Source of the DNA: Hippea sp964442345
GTDB taxonomy: Bacteria > Campylobacterota_A > Desulfurellia > Desulfurellales > Hippeaceae
Direction of reading: 5' to 3'
Length of the DNA: 15,786 bases
Assembly: GCA_964442345.1 (NCBI GenBank)
Contig: CAYTZD010000038.1
Location: forward strand, 1-15,786
The first letter of the stretch is position 1, and every line of letters begins with the position of its first letter. The notes below the pieces were generated by a model. It searched no databases. It was not told the origin of the DNA and was given only the letters and a program-made list of their open reading frames with translations. The translations under genes and the position numbers were made by a program. Shown piece by piece: positions 7,091 to 14,865 of the stretch.

Positions 7091-8748
7091 TTTTCAGCAT
7101 TCTCCCAGATGAAGCCGATTCTTAGGCCACCCCAATGTTTGCCTTCAAAGTATATAGGTGTTGATATATCGTTCATAACGACGCCTGTATCTCTCATGTA
7201 TGTCTGAAGCAGGACAGGTTGTGTGTTTCTTGCTGCTGCAAGGCCTGTTGGGTCGTCAAATATTCTCATTGAACGGTTGCCGACTAAATCTTTTTCGTAA
7301 TCTCCAGTTAATGGTTTGTCGTATATCGAATTGTGAGCTGGAAGATAACCATTATTATCCACAAGCACGACAAACTTAAAGTTTGGATCCATGCTTAGAT
7401 ATTTATCTTCTATAGGTTGCACATACTTCTTGCAGAAGTCCGTAAAGCGTGTTTTGTATTTCTGTGGATTGGTGTTTGGTATAGGTATGTAGTTTCTATC
7501 CCAAAGGTCAGAAGAAGAGATGATGCCGTTTTTGACGGATGTATGGAATAGATCTTCAATCTCGTTTTTAGCCTGCAGTAAGATGTTATAAACTGTATCT
7601 ATGTAAGAGCCAGTCTTAAATTTAACCATAAAGGTAAACAGGTCTTCGGCTGTTTTTGATATGGTAAATGTATCGTCTTTTATCTTTTCGATTCTATCGG
7701 CTGATTTTGCCACATCTTCTGCCATGCTTTCTACTCTTTCTGCTATAGCATCAACGGCTGATGATTGCTCTTCTGCAGCAGCCGCCACATCTTCTATCAT
7801 TTTACTTGCTTCTTTTACGCCTTCTGCTATCTCTATAAGAGAATCTGAAGTGATTTTTATTAGTTCTTTACCTTCTTCTACAGTGTTTATTAATGTTAAT
7901 GTTGCTTCGATTGTTCTTTGGGTCTCTGATTGGGTCTTTGATACAATTTGTCTTATCTGTTCGGTTGACTGTGCAGTTTTATCTGCCAATTTTCTTATCT
8001 CGTCAGCAACAACGGCAAAACCGCGACCTGCTTCTCCAGCACGTGCTGCTTCTATTGCAGCATTTAGCGATAAAAGTGCCGTCTGATCGGTTATCTCATT
8101 AATTACCTCAACAATCTTTCCTATCTCTTCTGAAGATGATCCTAACTCTTTCATCATATCAGCATTTTTCTGTGTCTCTTTGGCTATATCTTCTATCTTG
8201 TTTATAGCAAGCGTTGCTTTGTTTGAACCGTCTGTTGCAAGTTCATTAACCTTATGCATAAAGTCTGAAGTATTCATTATGTTGTGAGAGACACTGTTTA
8301 GCGAATCTTTTATCTCGTCCATTGTCGTTCTTATCTCTTCCATACCTTCTGCTTCTTTTTTTACATTCTCAGAGATCTTTTTGGCGTTAAAGCTTACCTT
8401 TGCAGCCTGCGTTGCAACCTTGTTTGAGATTTTAAGTGTCTTTTTTAAAGCATCTTGAACATTTGCTATGAATGTGTTGGCTATATTTAGAAAGCCTATC
8501 TCTTTTGGTGCTTTTGGTAATCTATCTGTTAGATCATAGGTTGAACAAAGTCTGGTGGAGCAGAAAATATTTATATCTTTTATCGGTTTTACAAATGTTT
8601 TGTAATAGTAAGTTAAAAATATCGCAAAGAATGTTATCGATAGCACCACAAAAGCGACAAAGAATACCGACTTTGCGAACAGATATATAAGTATCATTAA
8701 TATAAAATAGATGCCAAAAATCGCGCTGCTTACACCGATAACACTCAT
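7087..8748 (-). CDS. methyl-accepting chemotaxis protein with C-terminal cytoplasmic sensor domain
   Basis: 553 residues. Two hydrophobic helices (about 5-24 and 27-47) form a membrane hairpin with almost no periplasmic loop. A HAMP-like segment follows (about 50-105), then the coiled-coil signalling domain, whose conserved tip, where CheA/CheW dock, lies around 220-255 (SLNAAIEAARAGEAGRGF and VVADEIRKLA). After it, residues 381-553 form an extra domain with DRNYIPIPNTNPQKY (418-432), VDNNGYLPAHN (463-473), RIFDDPTGLAAARNTQP (495-511) and KHWGGLRIGF (537-546). I recall this C-terminal module at the end of alphaproteobacterial chemoreceptors. It is presumably the ligand sensor, placed in the cytoplasm; the ligand is unknown. 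The ribosome binding site is AGGGGG (minus strand, 8755-8760). The gene is first of a two-gene unit with the ATP-cone/Mrr gene. Confidence 0.93.
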   Translation of the reverse strand: MSVIGVSSAIFGIYFILMILIYLFAKSVFFVAFVVLSITFFAIFLTYYYKTFVKPIKDINIFCSTRLCSTYDLTDRLPKAPKEIGFLNIANTFIANVQDALKKTLKISNKVATQAAKVSFNAKKISENVKKEAEGMEEIRTTMDEIKDSLNSVSHNIMNTSDFMHKVNELATDGSNKATLAINKIEDIAKETQKNADMMKELGSSSEEIGKIVEVINEITDQTALLSLNAAIEAARAGEAGRGFAVVADEIRKLADKTAQSTEQIRQIVSKTQSETQRTIEATLTLINTVEEGKELIKITSDSLIEIAEGVKEASKMIEDVAAAAEEQSSAVDAIAERVESMAEDVAKSADRIEKIKDDTFTISKTAEDLFTFMVKFKTGSYIDTVYNILLQAKNEIEDLFHTSVKNGIISSSDLWDRNYIPIPNTNPQKYKTRFTDFCKKYVQPIEDKYLSMDPNFKFVVLVDNNGYLPAHNSIYDKPLTGDYEKDLVGNRSMRIFDDPTGLAAARNTQPVLLQTYMRDTGVVMNDISTPIYFEGKHWGGLRIGFIWENAEK

Positions 8749-8779
8749 TTTAAGCCCCCTTAAATTTTATTTTTCATAT

Positions 8780-8808
8780 TATTTATTACTTTTCTGTTTT
8801 TTTGTCAA
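8780..8808 (-). promoter_or_regulatory. candidate sigma-70 promoter of the chemoreceptor gene
   Basis: On the minus strand a perfect TTGACA (8808-8803) is followed after 17 bases by TAAATA (8785-8780), a weaker -10 (3 of 6). It lies about 30 bases before the coding start. I saw no convincing sigma-28 or sigma-54 motif, although chemotaxis genes often use such sigma factors. Confidence 0.4.
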
Positions 8809-8888
8809 ATTATATTTTAACATAAAGCGGTAGTTTATAGTTTTAAAGAAGGGTTAAAATTTTATAGAAATATTGGCATGATAATATC

Positions 8889-8916
8889 TTGACTTATTTG
8901 TGGATTATGGTAATAA
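8889..8916 (+). promoter_or_regulatory. candidate promoter of etfB-etfA-fixC-fixX
   Basis: TTGACT (8889-8894) and TAATAA (8911-8916) are separated by 16 bases. They lie about 50 bases before the etfB start and back to back with the chemoreceptor promoter in the 220-base intergenic region. I found no clear FNR- or Rex-type palindrome nearby. Confidence 0.4.
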
Positions 8917-8968
8917 ATAATCGGGCAAAAATGATGAAAATAAAAGATTTGGGTGAAAGGAGGCTCAA

Positions 8969-9790
8969 GTGCACTTTTTAGTATTTATTAAGCAGGTGCC
9001 TGATGCTGCCCAGGTTAGGGTTGATTATGAGACTGGAACATTAATAAGGGAAGGTGTTCCAGCCATTATCAATCCCTACGACAAACATGCTATAGAAGCA
9101 GCAGTAAGGCTAAAGAATCAGTTTGGTGGTAAGGTTTCCGTTATTTGTATGGGACCGCCTATGGCCGAAGATGCTTTAAAAGAAGCTATGGCTATGGGTG
9201 CTGATAACGCTTATCTGTTAAGTGATAGGGTATTTGCCGGCTCGGATACGCTTGCTACAAGCTATGCTTTATGGGCTGGTGCTCAGAAGATTATCCAGGA
9301 AGAAGGTCCGGTTGACATCTTCTTTGCTGGTAAACAGGCAATCGACGGTGATACGGCTCAGACTGGACCTGGAATTGCAACGAGATTTGATATTCCGTTG
9401 ATAACTTATGTTGTTGATATTAAGAAGGTTGACCCAGAGAAGAAGACTATTCAGGTTGTAAGACTTGTTGAGAGTGGACAGGAGACTGTTGAATCTCCAT
9501 TGCCATGTTTCTTAACAGTTGAAGAAGAGCTTAACACTTTAAGTTATGCACCCTTACCTTATTTAATTAGGGCTGCTAAGACTCCTATTAAAGTATTGAA
9601 TTCTAAGAATACTGAAATTGACGCTTCTCAATGTGGTTTGAAGAACTCTCCAACGAAGGTTAAAAAGGCTTTTACGCCGCCTAAGAGAGAAAGAGGGGAA
9701 ATGATTGAAGGGGATTCCTTAGATGCTATCTTGAACACACTTTATGAAAAAATCGAGCCCGTTCTTAAAACAATGGGCAAAGTAAAATAA
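8969..9790 (+). CDS. etfB: electron transfer flavoprotein beta subunit (FixA type)
   Basis: 273 residues. The start is GTG at 8969, preceded by a strong AAAGGAGG (8956-8963). Motifs of the EtfB/FixA family are present: NPYDKHA (35-41), GADNAYLLSDRVFAGSDTLA (77-96) and the nucleotide-binding GKQAIDGDTAQTGP (121-134). The NPYDxxA and SDRxFAGxDTLAT forms are those I associate with bifurcating ETFs, where EtfB holds the FAD that takes a hydride from NADH and splits the electron pair. It works with EtfA, FixC and FixX, encoded directly downstream. The gap to etfA is 14 bases. Canonical non-bifurcating EtfB binds AMP at the same site; the context with fixC and fixX favours the bifurcating role. Confidence 0.95.
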   Translation: MHFLVFIKQVPDAAQVRVDYETGTLIREGVPAIINPYDKHAIEAAVRLKNQFGGKVSVICMGPPMAEDALKEAMAMGADNAYLLSDRVFAGSDTLATSYALWAGAQKIIQEEGPVDIFFAGKQAIDGDTAQTGPGIATRFDIPLITYVVDIKKVDPEKKTIQVVRLVESGQETVESPLPCFLTVEEELNTLSYAPLPYLIRAAKTPIKVLNSKNTEIDASQCGLKNSPTKVKKAFTPPKRERGEMIEGDSLDAILNTLYEKIEPVLKTMGKVK

Positions 9791-9804
9791 GGTGAGGTTG
9801 GAAA

Positions 9805-10818
9805 ATGATTAAACAGGATATTACGAAGTATAAACATATATGGGTTTTTATTGAGCATGAGAATGGCAAGATTGAAAGGGTTTCATTTGAGCTTTTGACA
9901 AAGGCAAGAGAACTTGCAAAGGATTTAGGTTGCGAAGTTCACGCATTTACAGTTGGCGATAAGGTTGAGCAGTTCAAGGATGAAGTTTTTAAATACGGCG
10001 CAAAGAAGTTCTTCATAATTGAAGACCCAATATTGAAAGATTACATCACCGAGCCGTGGAGAGATGCTATCGTTTACATGATAGAGAAGCATAAACCAGA
10101 AATAGTGCTTATCGGTGCAACAACTTTGGGAAGGGACTTGGCAGGAACGATAGCAACAAAATTGATGACTGGTCTTACGGCTGACACTACGGCTCTTGAT
10201 ATCGATCCAAAGACGAAAAATCTATTGATGACAAGGCCTACATTCGGCGGTAACTTGATGGCAACTATCTTCTGTCCAGATAATAGACCGCAGATGTCCA
10301 CATCAAGACCAGGCGTTTATAAAGCAATCGAAGAGCCTGTAAAAGGCGAAGTTATAAAGGAAAAGTATAATTTTGATAAAAGCAAGTACACTAAGAAAAT
10401 TATAGAAAAGATCATAGAAGAAGGCGAAAAGATAAATCTTGGATTCTATGATGTTATAGTGGCTGGCGGTTTTGGTATGGGCAGCAAGGAAAACTTCAAA
10501 TATTTGCAGGAGCTTGCCGATCTACTGGGTGGAACATGGGCTGCAAGTAGAAAAGCTGTTCAGGCTGGTTGGGCTCCACAGACAAGGCAGGTTGGCCAAA
10601 CCGGTCAGACAGTCCATCCTAAAATTTACATAGCCTGCGGAATCTCGGGTGCTATCCAGCATGTAGCTGGAATGAAATCATCAGAAATTATAATAGCTAT
10701 TAATAAAGACCCAGATGCTCCGATTTTCGAAATAGCTACATACGGAATTGTTGGAGATGTAATGGAAGTTCTTCCTAAGATGATTCAAATGTTTAAGGAA
10801 AAATTAGGAAAGGCTTAA
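9805..10818 (+). CDS. etfA: electron transfer flavoprotein alpha subunit (FixB type)
   Basis: 337 residues. The C-terminal FAD domain is clear: GGFGMGSKENF (221-231), LGGTWAASRKAVQAGWAP (241-258), QTRQVGQTGQTVHPK (259-273), and ACGISGAIQHVAGM (277-290), with the ATYGIVGD tail at 311-318. The N-terminal 30 residues (HIWVFIEHENGKIERVSFEL) start the pseudo-nucleotide-binding domain; there is no N-terminal ferredoxin domain, unlike some clostridial EtfA proteins. EtfA carries the FAD that passes single electrons to FixC. A GGTGAGG ribosome binding site lies before the ATG. It sits between etfB and fixC with gaps of 14 and 13 bases, so the subunits are produced together. Confidence 0.95.
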   Translation: MIKQDITKYKHIWVFIEHENGKIERVSFELLTKARELAKDLGCEVHAFTVGDKVEQFKDEVFKYGAKKFFIIEDPILKDYITEPWRDAIVYMIEKHKPEIVLIGATTLGRDLAGTIATKLMTGLTADTTALDIDPKTKNLLMTRPTFGGNLMATIFCPDNRPQMSTSRPGVYKAIEEPVKGEVIKEKYNFDKSKYTKKIIEKIIEEGEKINLGFYDVIVAGGFGMGSKENFKYLQELADLLGGTWAASRKAVQAGWAPQTRQVGQTGQTVHPKIYIACGISGAIQHVAGMKSSEIIIAINKDPDAPIFEIATYGIVGDVMEVLPKMIQMFKEKLGKA

Positions 10819-10831
10819 AAAGGAGAGCGAA

Positions 10832-12133
10832 ATGAGAAAAAAGGATTTTGATGTAATAGTTGTGGGAGCTGGTCCTGCAGGATTGGCTGCAGGTTATGTT
10901 TTAGCTAAGGCTGGTGTTGATGTTATCATCATAGAGAGAGGAAAATTCCCAGGCTCCAAAAATGTAATGGGCGGTATTTTCTACAGGGAGCCTATGGATG
11001 ATCTGATTCCAGACTTTTACAAAGAAGCTCCATTGGAAAGACACATTGTAGAGCAGAGAATGTGGCTAATGGATGATACTTCTCACTTCAGTTTTGGTAT
11101 TAAAACTCAGAAACACAATGTTGAGCCTTACAACTGTTTTAGCGTATTTAGAGCTCACTTTGATAAGTGGTTTGCAAAGAAGGTTGTTGAAGCTGGAGCT
11201 TTATTGATTAACGAGACAGTAGTAACAGAGCCTATAGTTGAAGACGGTAAAGTTGTTGGAGTAAGAACAGATAGGCCACAGGGTGATCTGTATGCAGATG
11301 TTGTTATAGCGGCTGACGGTGTTCAGTCTTTCTTGGCTAAATCCTTGGGTTTGAGAGATAAGATTACACCTGAAAAGGTTGCTGTAGGTGTTAAAGAGGT
11401 AATAGGATTAAGCGAAGATCAGATAAATGATAGATTTGGCGTAAAAGATGCATCCGAAGGTGTAACTATAGAGATTACAGGTCCATTCCTTAAAGGAATG
11501 GAAGGAATGGCTTGGATTTACACAAACAAAACATCTGTTTCTATAGGTGTGGGCGTTATAGTTAAAGATATAATGGAGCATCACAAGAATCCTAATGACT
11601 TATTGGAAGAGATAAAAGCTCATCCATCTATTGCTCCATTGATTGAAGGTGGTGATACAAAAGAGTATTTGGCTCATTTGATCCCAGAAGGTGGATATAA
11701 TTCAATACCAAAGATGTACACAGATGGATTTATGGTTGCAGGCGATGCTGCAATGCTTGTTGATAGTGTCCACAGAGAAGGTTCTAACCTTGCTATAGAA
11801 AGCGGTAAACTTGCAGCAAGAACATATCTCGAAGCAAGACAGGCTGGTGATTTTTCAGAAAGAATGCTTTCAAGATATCAAGAGAAATTAGAAGAGTCTT
11901 TTGTTTTGAAAGATTTGAAACATTACAGGAATTTACCAGAGTTGCTTGAAGAGAAGAGATATCTCTTGACAGATTATCCACAGTTTATAATTGATGCAAT
12001 GGTAGAGCTTTACACCGTTGATGGTACTCCAAAGCCAGAGAAGTTTAGAAAACTAAAAGAAGAACTCAAGAGTAGATTTGGCTATGTCAATCTGGCTAAG
12101 GATATATTCACTATTTGGAGGAAGATGAGATGA
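10832..12133 (+). CDS. fixC: FixC: ETF-quinone oxidoreductase-like flavoprotein
   Basis: 433 residues, the usual FixC length. The N-terminal dinucleotide fold has VVGAGPAGLAAG (10-21) and the ribose-binding E36. A second FAD motif, VAGDAAMLVD, is at about 300-309. The protein belongs to the ETF-quinone oxidoreductase family but lacks the C-terminal iron-sulfur domain, which is supplied here by the separate FixX, as in Fix systems. It receives the high-potential electron from ETF and passes it to the quinone pool in the membrane. An AGGAG ribosome binding site precedes the ATG. Its stop overlaps the fixX start in ATGA. No nitrogenase or other nif genes are in the window, so the role is probably general redox balancing. 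Confidence 0.95.
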   Translation: MRKKDFDVIVVGAGPAGLAAGYVLAKAGVDVIIIERGKFPGSKNVMGGIFYREPMDDLIPDFYKEAPLERHIVEQRMWLMDDTSHFSFGIKTQKHNVEPYNCFSVFRAHFDKWFAKKVVEAGALLINETVVTEPIVEDGKVVGVRTDRPQGDLYADVVIAADGVQSFLAKSLGLRDKITPEKVAVGVKEVIGLSEDQINDRFGVKDASEGVTIEITGPFLKGMEGMAWIYTNKTSVSIGVGVIVKDIMEHHKNPNDLLEEIKAHPSIAPLIEGGDTKEYLAHLIPEGGYNSIPKMYTDGFMVAGDAAMLVDSVHREGSNLAIESGKLAARTYLEARQAGDFSERMLSRYQEKLEESFVLKDLKHYRNLPELLEEKRYLLTDYPQFIIDAMVELYTVDGTPKPEKFRKLKEELKSRFGYVNLAKDIFTIWRKMR

Positions 12134-12414
12134 AGAAATTAAGAATAGAAGATAAGCTTTATCTTATAGGCTATAATGTTGATCATGAGTACAGCCATCT
12201 TGGTGTAAGTGATCCTGAAGTGTGCAAAACTTGCGAGAAGAAGCAGTGCACATATGTTTGTCCTGCTGTTGTTTACACATGGGATGAAAAAGAGCAGAAG
12301 ATAAACATCAACTATGATGCTTGTGTTGAGTGCGGCACATGTAGAATAGCTTGCGATTACATAACTTGGAAGTACCCAAGAGGTGGCTTTGGAGTCGCAT
12401 ATAAATTCGGTTAA
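12130..12414 (+). CDS. fixX: FixX ferredoxin-like protein
   Basis: 94 residues from ATG 12130. This start overlaps the fixC stop (ATGA) and has GGAGG at 12117-12121, eight bases upstream; an in-frame TTG at 12115 is rejected because it lies inside that ribosome binding site. Eight cysteines form two [4Fe-4S] patterns: C32-x2-C35-x4-C40-x3-C44 and C65-x2-C68-x2-C71-x3-C75. FixX is the iron-sulfur partner of FixC in the bifurcating complex that oxidises NADH, reduces quinone, and reduces ferredoxin or flavodoxin. The C-terminal WKYPRGGFGVAYKFG is a typical family ending. It is the last gene before a strong terminator. Confidence 0.95.
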   Translation: MKKLRIEDKLYLIGYNVDHEYSHLGVSDPEVCKTCEKKQCTYVCPAVVYTWDEKEQKININYDACVECGTCRIACDYITWKYPRGGFGVAYKFG

Positions 12415-12443
12415 AATCTATCCTTTTTAAAAAAGGAAAATCA

Positions 12444-12480
12444 ATGCCCTCATCTCTAATTTAGGGATGGGGGCATTTTT
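12444..12480 (+). terminator. intrinsic terminator after fixX
   Basis: An inverted repeat pairs 12444-12458 with 12462-12476: ATGCCCTCATCTCTA against TAGGGATGGGGGCAT. That is 15 pairs including two G-U wobbles, with a three-base loop, followed directly by TTTT. It is the strongest hairpin in the window and ends the etf-fix operon. It also lies only about 20 bases before the start of the next gene on the same strand. A near-palindrome, 12421-12437, precedes it. Confidence 0.85.
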
Positions 12481-12499
12481 GTTTAAAGAAGGTGTTGCT

Positions 12500-13138
12500 A
12501 TGATTACTAAACTTATTGTGGGTGAACTTCAAACAAACTGTTATCTGTTTTTTGACGATGAGACAAGAGAGACTTTAATAATCGATCCCGGAGATGAGCC
12601 TGAACGCATCGTCGATGAGATAGAAAAATACAGACTTATTCCCATTATGATAATAAATACCCACTATCATTTTGACCATATTGGTGGTAATGCATTTTTG
12701 AAGGAACGATACGATATACCGATAGCCGTAGGAGATCTTGACGCTGATCTCTTAGAAAATTCTCATCAGGATGCTTTTAATTTCTTTGGTAAAAGGCAAG
12801 ATCCTTCTCCAGAAGCCGATATACTCCTTTCTGAAGATAGAAGTGTGAAGGTTGGCAGGTTTATATTTGAAGTTATAGAGACACCAGGACACACGCCGGG
12901 TTCTATCTCCCTTTATCAGGCAGAAGAAGGTATTTTATTTAGCGGAGATACTCTATTTTACGAATCTGTTGGCAGGTGGGACCTTGTTGGTGGTGATGAG
13001 TTTGATTTAATAAGAAGTGTTGGTAAGCTTTTGAAGTTGCCAGAAGAGACTGTAGTTTACCCTGGACACGGAAAAGAGACAACAATAAAACACGAGCGTG
13101 AATCAAACCCATTTGTTGAATTGGCACTTATAAAATAA
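12500..13138 (+). CDS. metallo-beta-lactamase fold hydrolase (glyoxalase II-like)
   Basis: 212 residues from ATG 12500, which begins the conserved MITKLIVGELQTNCYLF opening. The in-frame ATG at 12467 is rejected because it lies inside the terminator hairpin. The dinuclear metal site is complete: H55-x-H57-x-D59-H60 (THYHFDHIGG), H131 (TPGHTPGS), D150 (SGDTLF) and H190 (YPGHG). The family includes hydroxyacylglutathione hydrolase (GloB) and related thioester hydrolases; this short form lacks the C-terminal helical glutathione-binding domain of true GloB. The substrate cannot be told from sequence. An AAGAAGG ribosome binding site lies before the start. It faces groEL tail to tail, 58 bases apart. 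Confidence 0.9.
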   Translation: MITKLIVGELQTNCYLFFDDETRETLIIDPGDEPERIVDEIEKYRLIPIMIINTHYHFDHIGGNAFLKERYDIPIAVGDLDADLLENSHQDAFNFFGKRQDPSPEADILLSEDRSVKVGRFIFEVIETPGHTPGSISLYQAEEGILFSGDTLFYESVGRWDLVGGDEFDLIRSVGKLLKLPEETVVYPGHGKETTIKHERESNPFVELALIK

Positions 13139-13145
13139 ATAAAAA

Positions 13146-13174
13146 ACCCGTCTGCCTTTTTCCAAGACAGACGG
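13146..13174. terminator. bidirectional terminator between the hydrolase gene and groEL
   Basis: CCCGTCTG (13146-13153) pairs perfectly with CAGACGGG (13167-13174). The stem can extend past one mismatch through CTT/AAG. Read leftward the hairpin is followed by TTTTTT, so it is a good end for groES-groEL. Read rightward it is followed by CTGATTTTG, a poorer T tract but usable for the hydrolase gene. Confidence 0.8.
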
Positions 13175-13196
13175 GCTGATTTTGTTCTGTGGGGTT

Positions 13197-14837
13197 TTAA
13201 TACATTCCAGCTCCACCAGCTGCACCAGCCATTGCTCTATCTTCTTTCTCTCTCTCCTTTGGATCGTCGGTGATGAGAGTCTCTGTTGTAAGCATTAATC
13301 CTGCAACACTTGCAGCGTTCTGAATTGCCGTTCTTTCAACCTTTGTTGGGTCAATGATACCCTTTTCAAACATGTTTACAAAGTCGCCATTTCTTGCGTC
13401 GAATCCGTAGGATAGATCGCTGTTTTCTCTAATCTTATTGATTATAATTGAGCCTTCGAATCCAGCGTTGCTGGATATTACTTTTGCAGGCTCTTCAAGA
13501 ACCTTTCTTATTATCTTTATACCGATATCCTGATCATCGTTTTCACCTTTTAGATTATCCAAAGCAGACTGACATCTCAGCAGTGCAACACCACCACCTG
13601 GGACTATACCTTCTTCAACTGCAGCCTTCGTTGCGTTCAGTGCGTCTTCAACCCTTGCTTTCTTTTCTTTCATCTCTGTCTCTGTTGCAGCACCTACTTT
13701 GATGATTGCAACACCGCCTGCTAATTTTGCCATTCTCTCTCTTAGTTTTTCCTTGTCGTATTCGCTTGTGGACTGCTCAATCTGGGCTTCAATCTGTTTA
13801 ATTCTTGCCTGTATCTCTTCTTTGGAGCCCATACCGTCAACGATTGTTGTATTCTCTTTGTCAACGATTATCTTCTTTGCTCTACCGAGAACATCCAAAT
13901 CAACCGTATCAAACTTCATGCCCATCTCTTCGCTGATTACCTGACCGCCTGTTAAGATAGCAATGTCTCTTAACATCTCTTTTCTTCTGTCGCCAAATCC
14001 TGGTGCCTTAACTGCGCAGCACTGCAGTGTTCCTCTTAGCTTGTTGACAACAAGTGTTGCCAAAGCTTCGCCTTCAACTTCTTCGGCTATTACAAGGAAT
14101 GGTCTGCCAGTCTTTGCTATCTTTTCAACAAGTGGCAAGAATTCCTGCATGGAACTTACTTTCTTATCTGTGATTACGATGAATGCATCTTCAAGTTCAG
14201 CAACCATCTTCTCAGTGTTTGTTACGAAGTATGGAGAGAGATATCCTCTGTCGAATCTCATACCTTCAACAAGCTCGAGTGTCGTCTCTGTGCCTTTTGC
14301 TTCTTCAACTGTGATTACACCGTTCTTTCCAACCTTATCCATTGCTTCGGCGATTATTTCGCCAATCTCTTTATCGTTGTTTGCAGAGATTGTTCCAACT
14401 TCGGCTATCTGTTTCTTCTCTGTTACCTCTTTGGATATCTTCTTTAACTCTTCAACAACCTTCTCAACAGCCTTATCGATACCTCTCTTTATCTCGATTG
14501 GGTTTGCACCAGCTGTTACATTTCTTAAACCTTCTCTGAAGATTGCCCTTGCTAAAACAGTTGCCGTTGTTGTTCCATCACCAGCAACATCGCTTGTTTT
14601 GGAAGCAACTTCCTTTACAAGCTGAGCACCCATATTCTCATAAGGGTCTTTGAGTTCTATCTCCCTTGCAACAGTTACACCGTCCTTTGTGATTGTTGGG
14701 CTGCCAAACCTTCTGTCGATTACTACATTTCTTCCTCTTGGGCCCATCGTTACGGCAACTGCGTCAGCAAGCTTATTTACACCTCTCATTATTGCTTCTC
14801 TTGCGCTATCACCAAACTCCAAAATCTTTGCTGTCAT
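13197..14837 (-). CDS. groL: chaperonin GroEL (60 kDa, Hsp60)
   Basis: 546 residues, the normal length. It forms the double-ring ATP-driven folding chamber in the cytoplasm with GroES as lid. Signature segments are TMGPRGRNVVI (30-40), TKDGVTVA (50-57), the ATP-site GDGTTTATVLA (86-96, with D87), and GIVPGGGVALLR in the C-terminal equatorial part. The tail ends AGAAGGAGMY rather than the long Gly-Gly-Met repeat of E. coli, so the chamber-facing tail is shorter in Met. An AAGGGGGTGA ribosome binding site lies before the ATG. It is 28 bases downstream of groES and shares its CIRCE-controlled promoter. Transcription ends at the hairpin at 13146-13174. Confidence 0.98.
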   Translation of the reverse strand: MTAKILEFGDSAREAIMRGVNKLADAVAVTMGPRGRNVVIDRRFGSPTITKDGVTVAREIELKDPYENMGAQLVKEVASKTSDVAGDGTTTATVLARAIFREGLRNVTAGANPIEIKRGIDKAVEKVVEELKKISKEVTEKKQIAEVGTISANNDKEIGEIIAEAMDKVGKNGVITVEEAKGTETTLELVEGMRFDRGYLSPYFVTNTEKMVAELEDAFIVITDKKVSSMQEFLPLVEKIAKTGRPFLVIAEEVEGEALATLVVNKLRGTLQCCAVKAPGFGDRRKEMLRDIAILTGGQVISEEMGMKFDTVDLDVLGRAKKIIVDKENTTIVDGMGSKEEIQARIKQIEAQIEQSTSEYDKEKLRERMAKLAGGVAIIKVGAATETEMKEKKARVEDALNATKAAVEEGIVPGGGVALLRCQSALDNLKGENDDQDIGIKIIRKVLEEPAKVISSNAGFEGSIIINKIRENSDLSYGFDARNGDFVNMFEKGIIDPTKVERTAIQNAASVAGLMLTTETLITDDPKEREKEDRAMAGAAGGAGMY

Positions 14838-14865
14838 CGTCTATCACCCCCTTCTTCTTAATTTT

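Noticed and set aside
7661..8086. 141-codon rightward open frame inside the chemoreceptor gene
   Set aside because: It is the complement of the Ala/Glu-rich coiled coil, giving a Ser/Ala-rich nonsense protein; no ribosome binding site.
8745..8766. Six-base inverted repeat around the chemoreceptor ribosome binding site (TTTAAG-GGGG-CTTAAA)
   Set aside because: The stem is short and AT-rich and would leave the ribosome binding site in the loop; too weak to call a regulatory structure.
12421..12437. Near-palindrome TCCTTTTTAAAAAAGGA after fixX
   Set aside because: It has a one-base centre, is mostly A/T and cannot form a normal hairpin loop; the adjacent GC-rich hairpin explains termination.
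12467..12499. Upstream in-frame ATG for the metallo-hydrolase
   Set aside because: It lies within the right arm of the terminator stem, and the family's conserved N-terminus begins at 12500.
13963..14625. 220-codon rightward open frame inside groEL
   Set aside because: It is antisense to a perfectly conserved groEL, is Ser/Leu/Phe rich as expected from the complement, and has no ribosome binding site.
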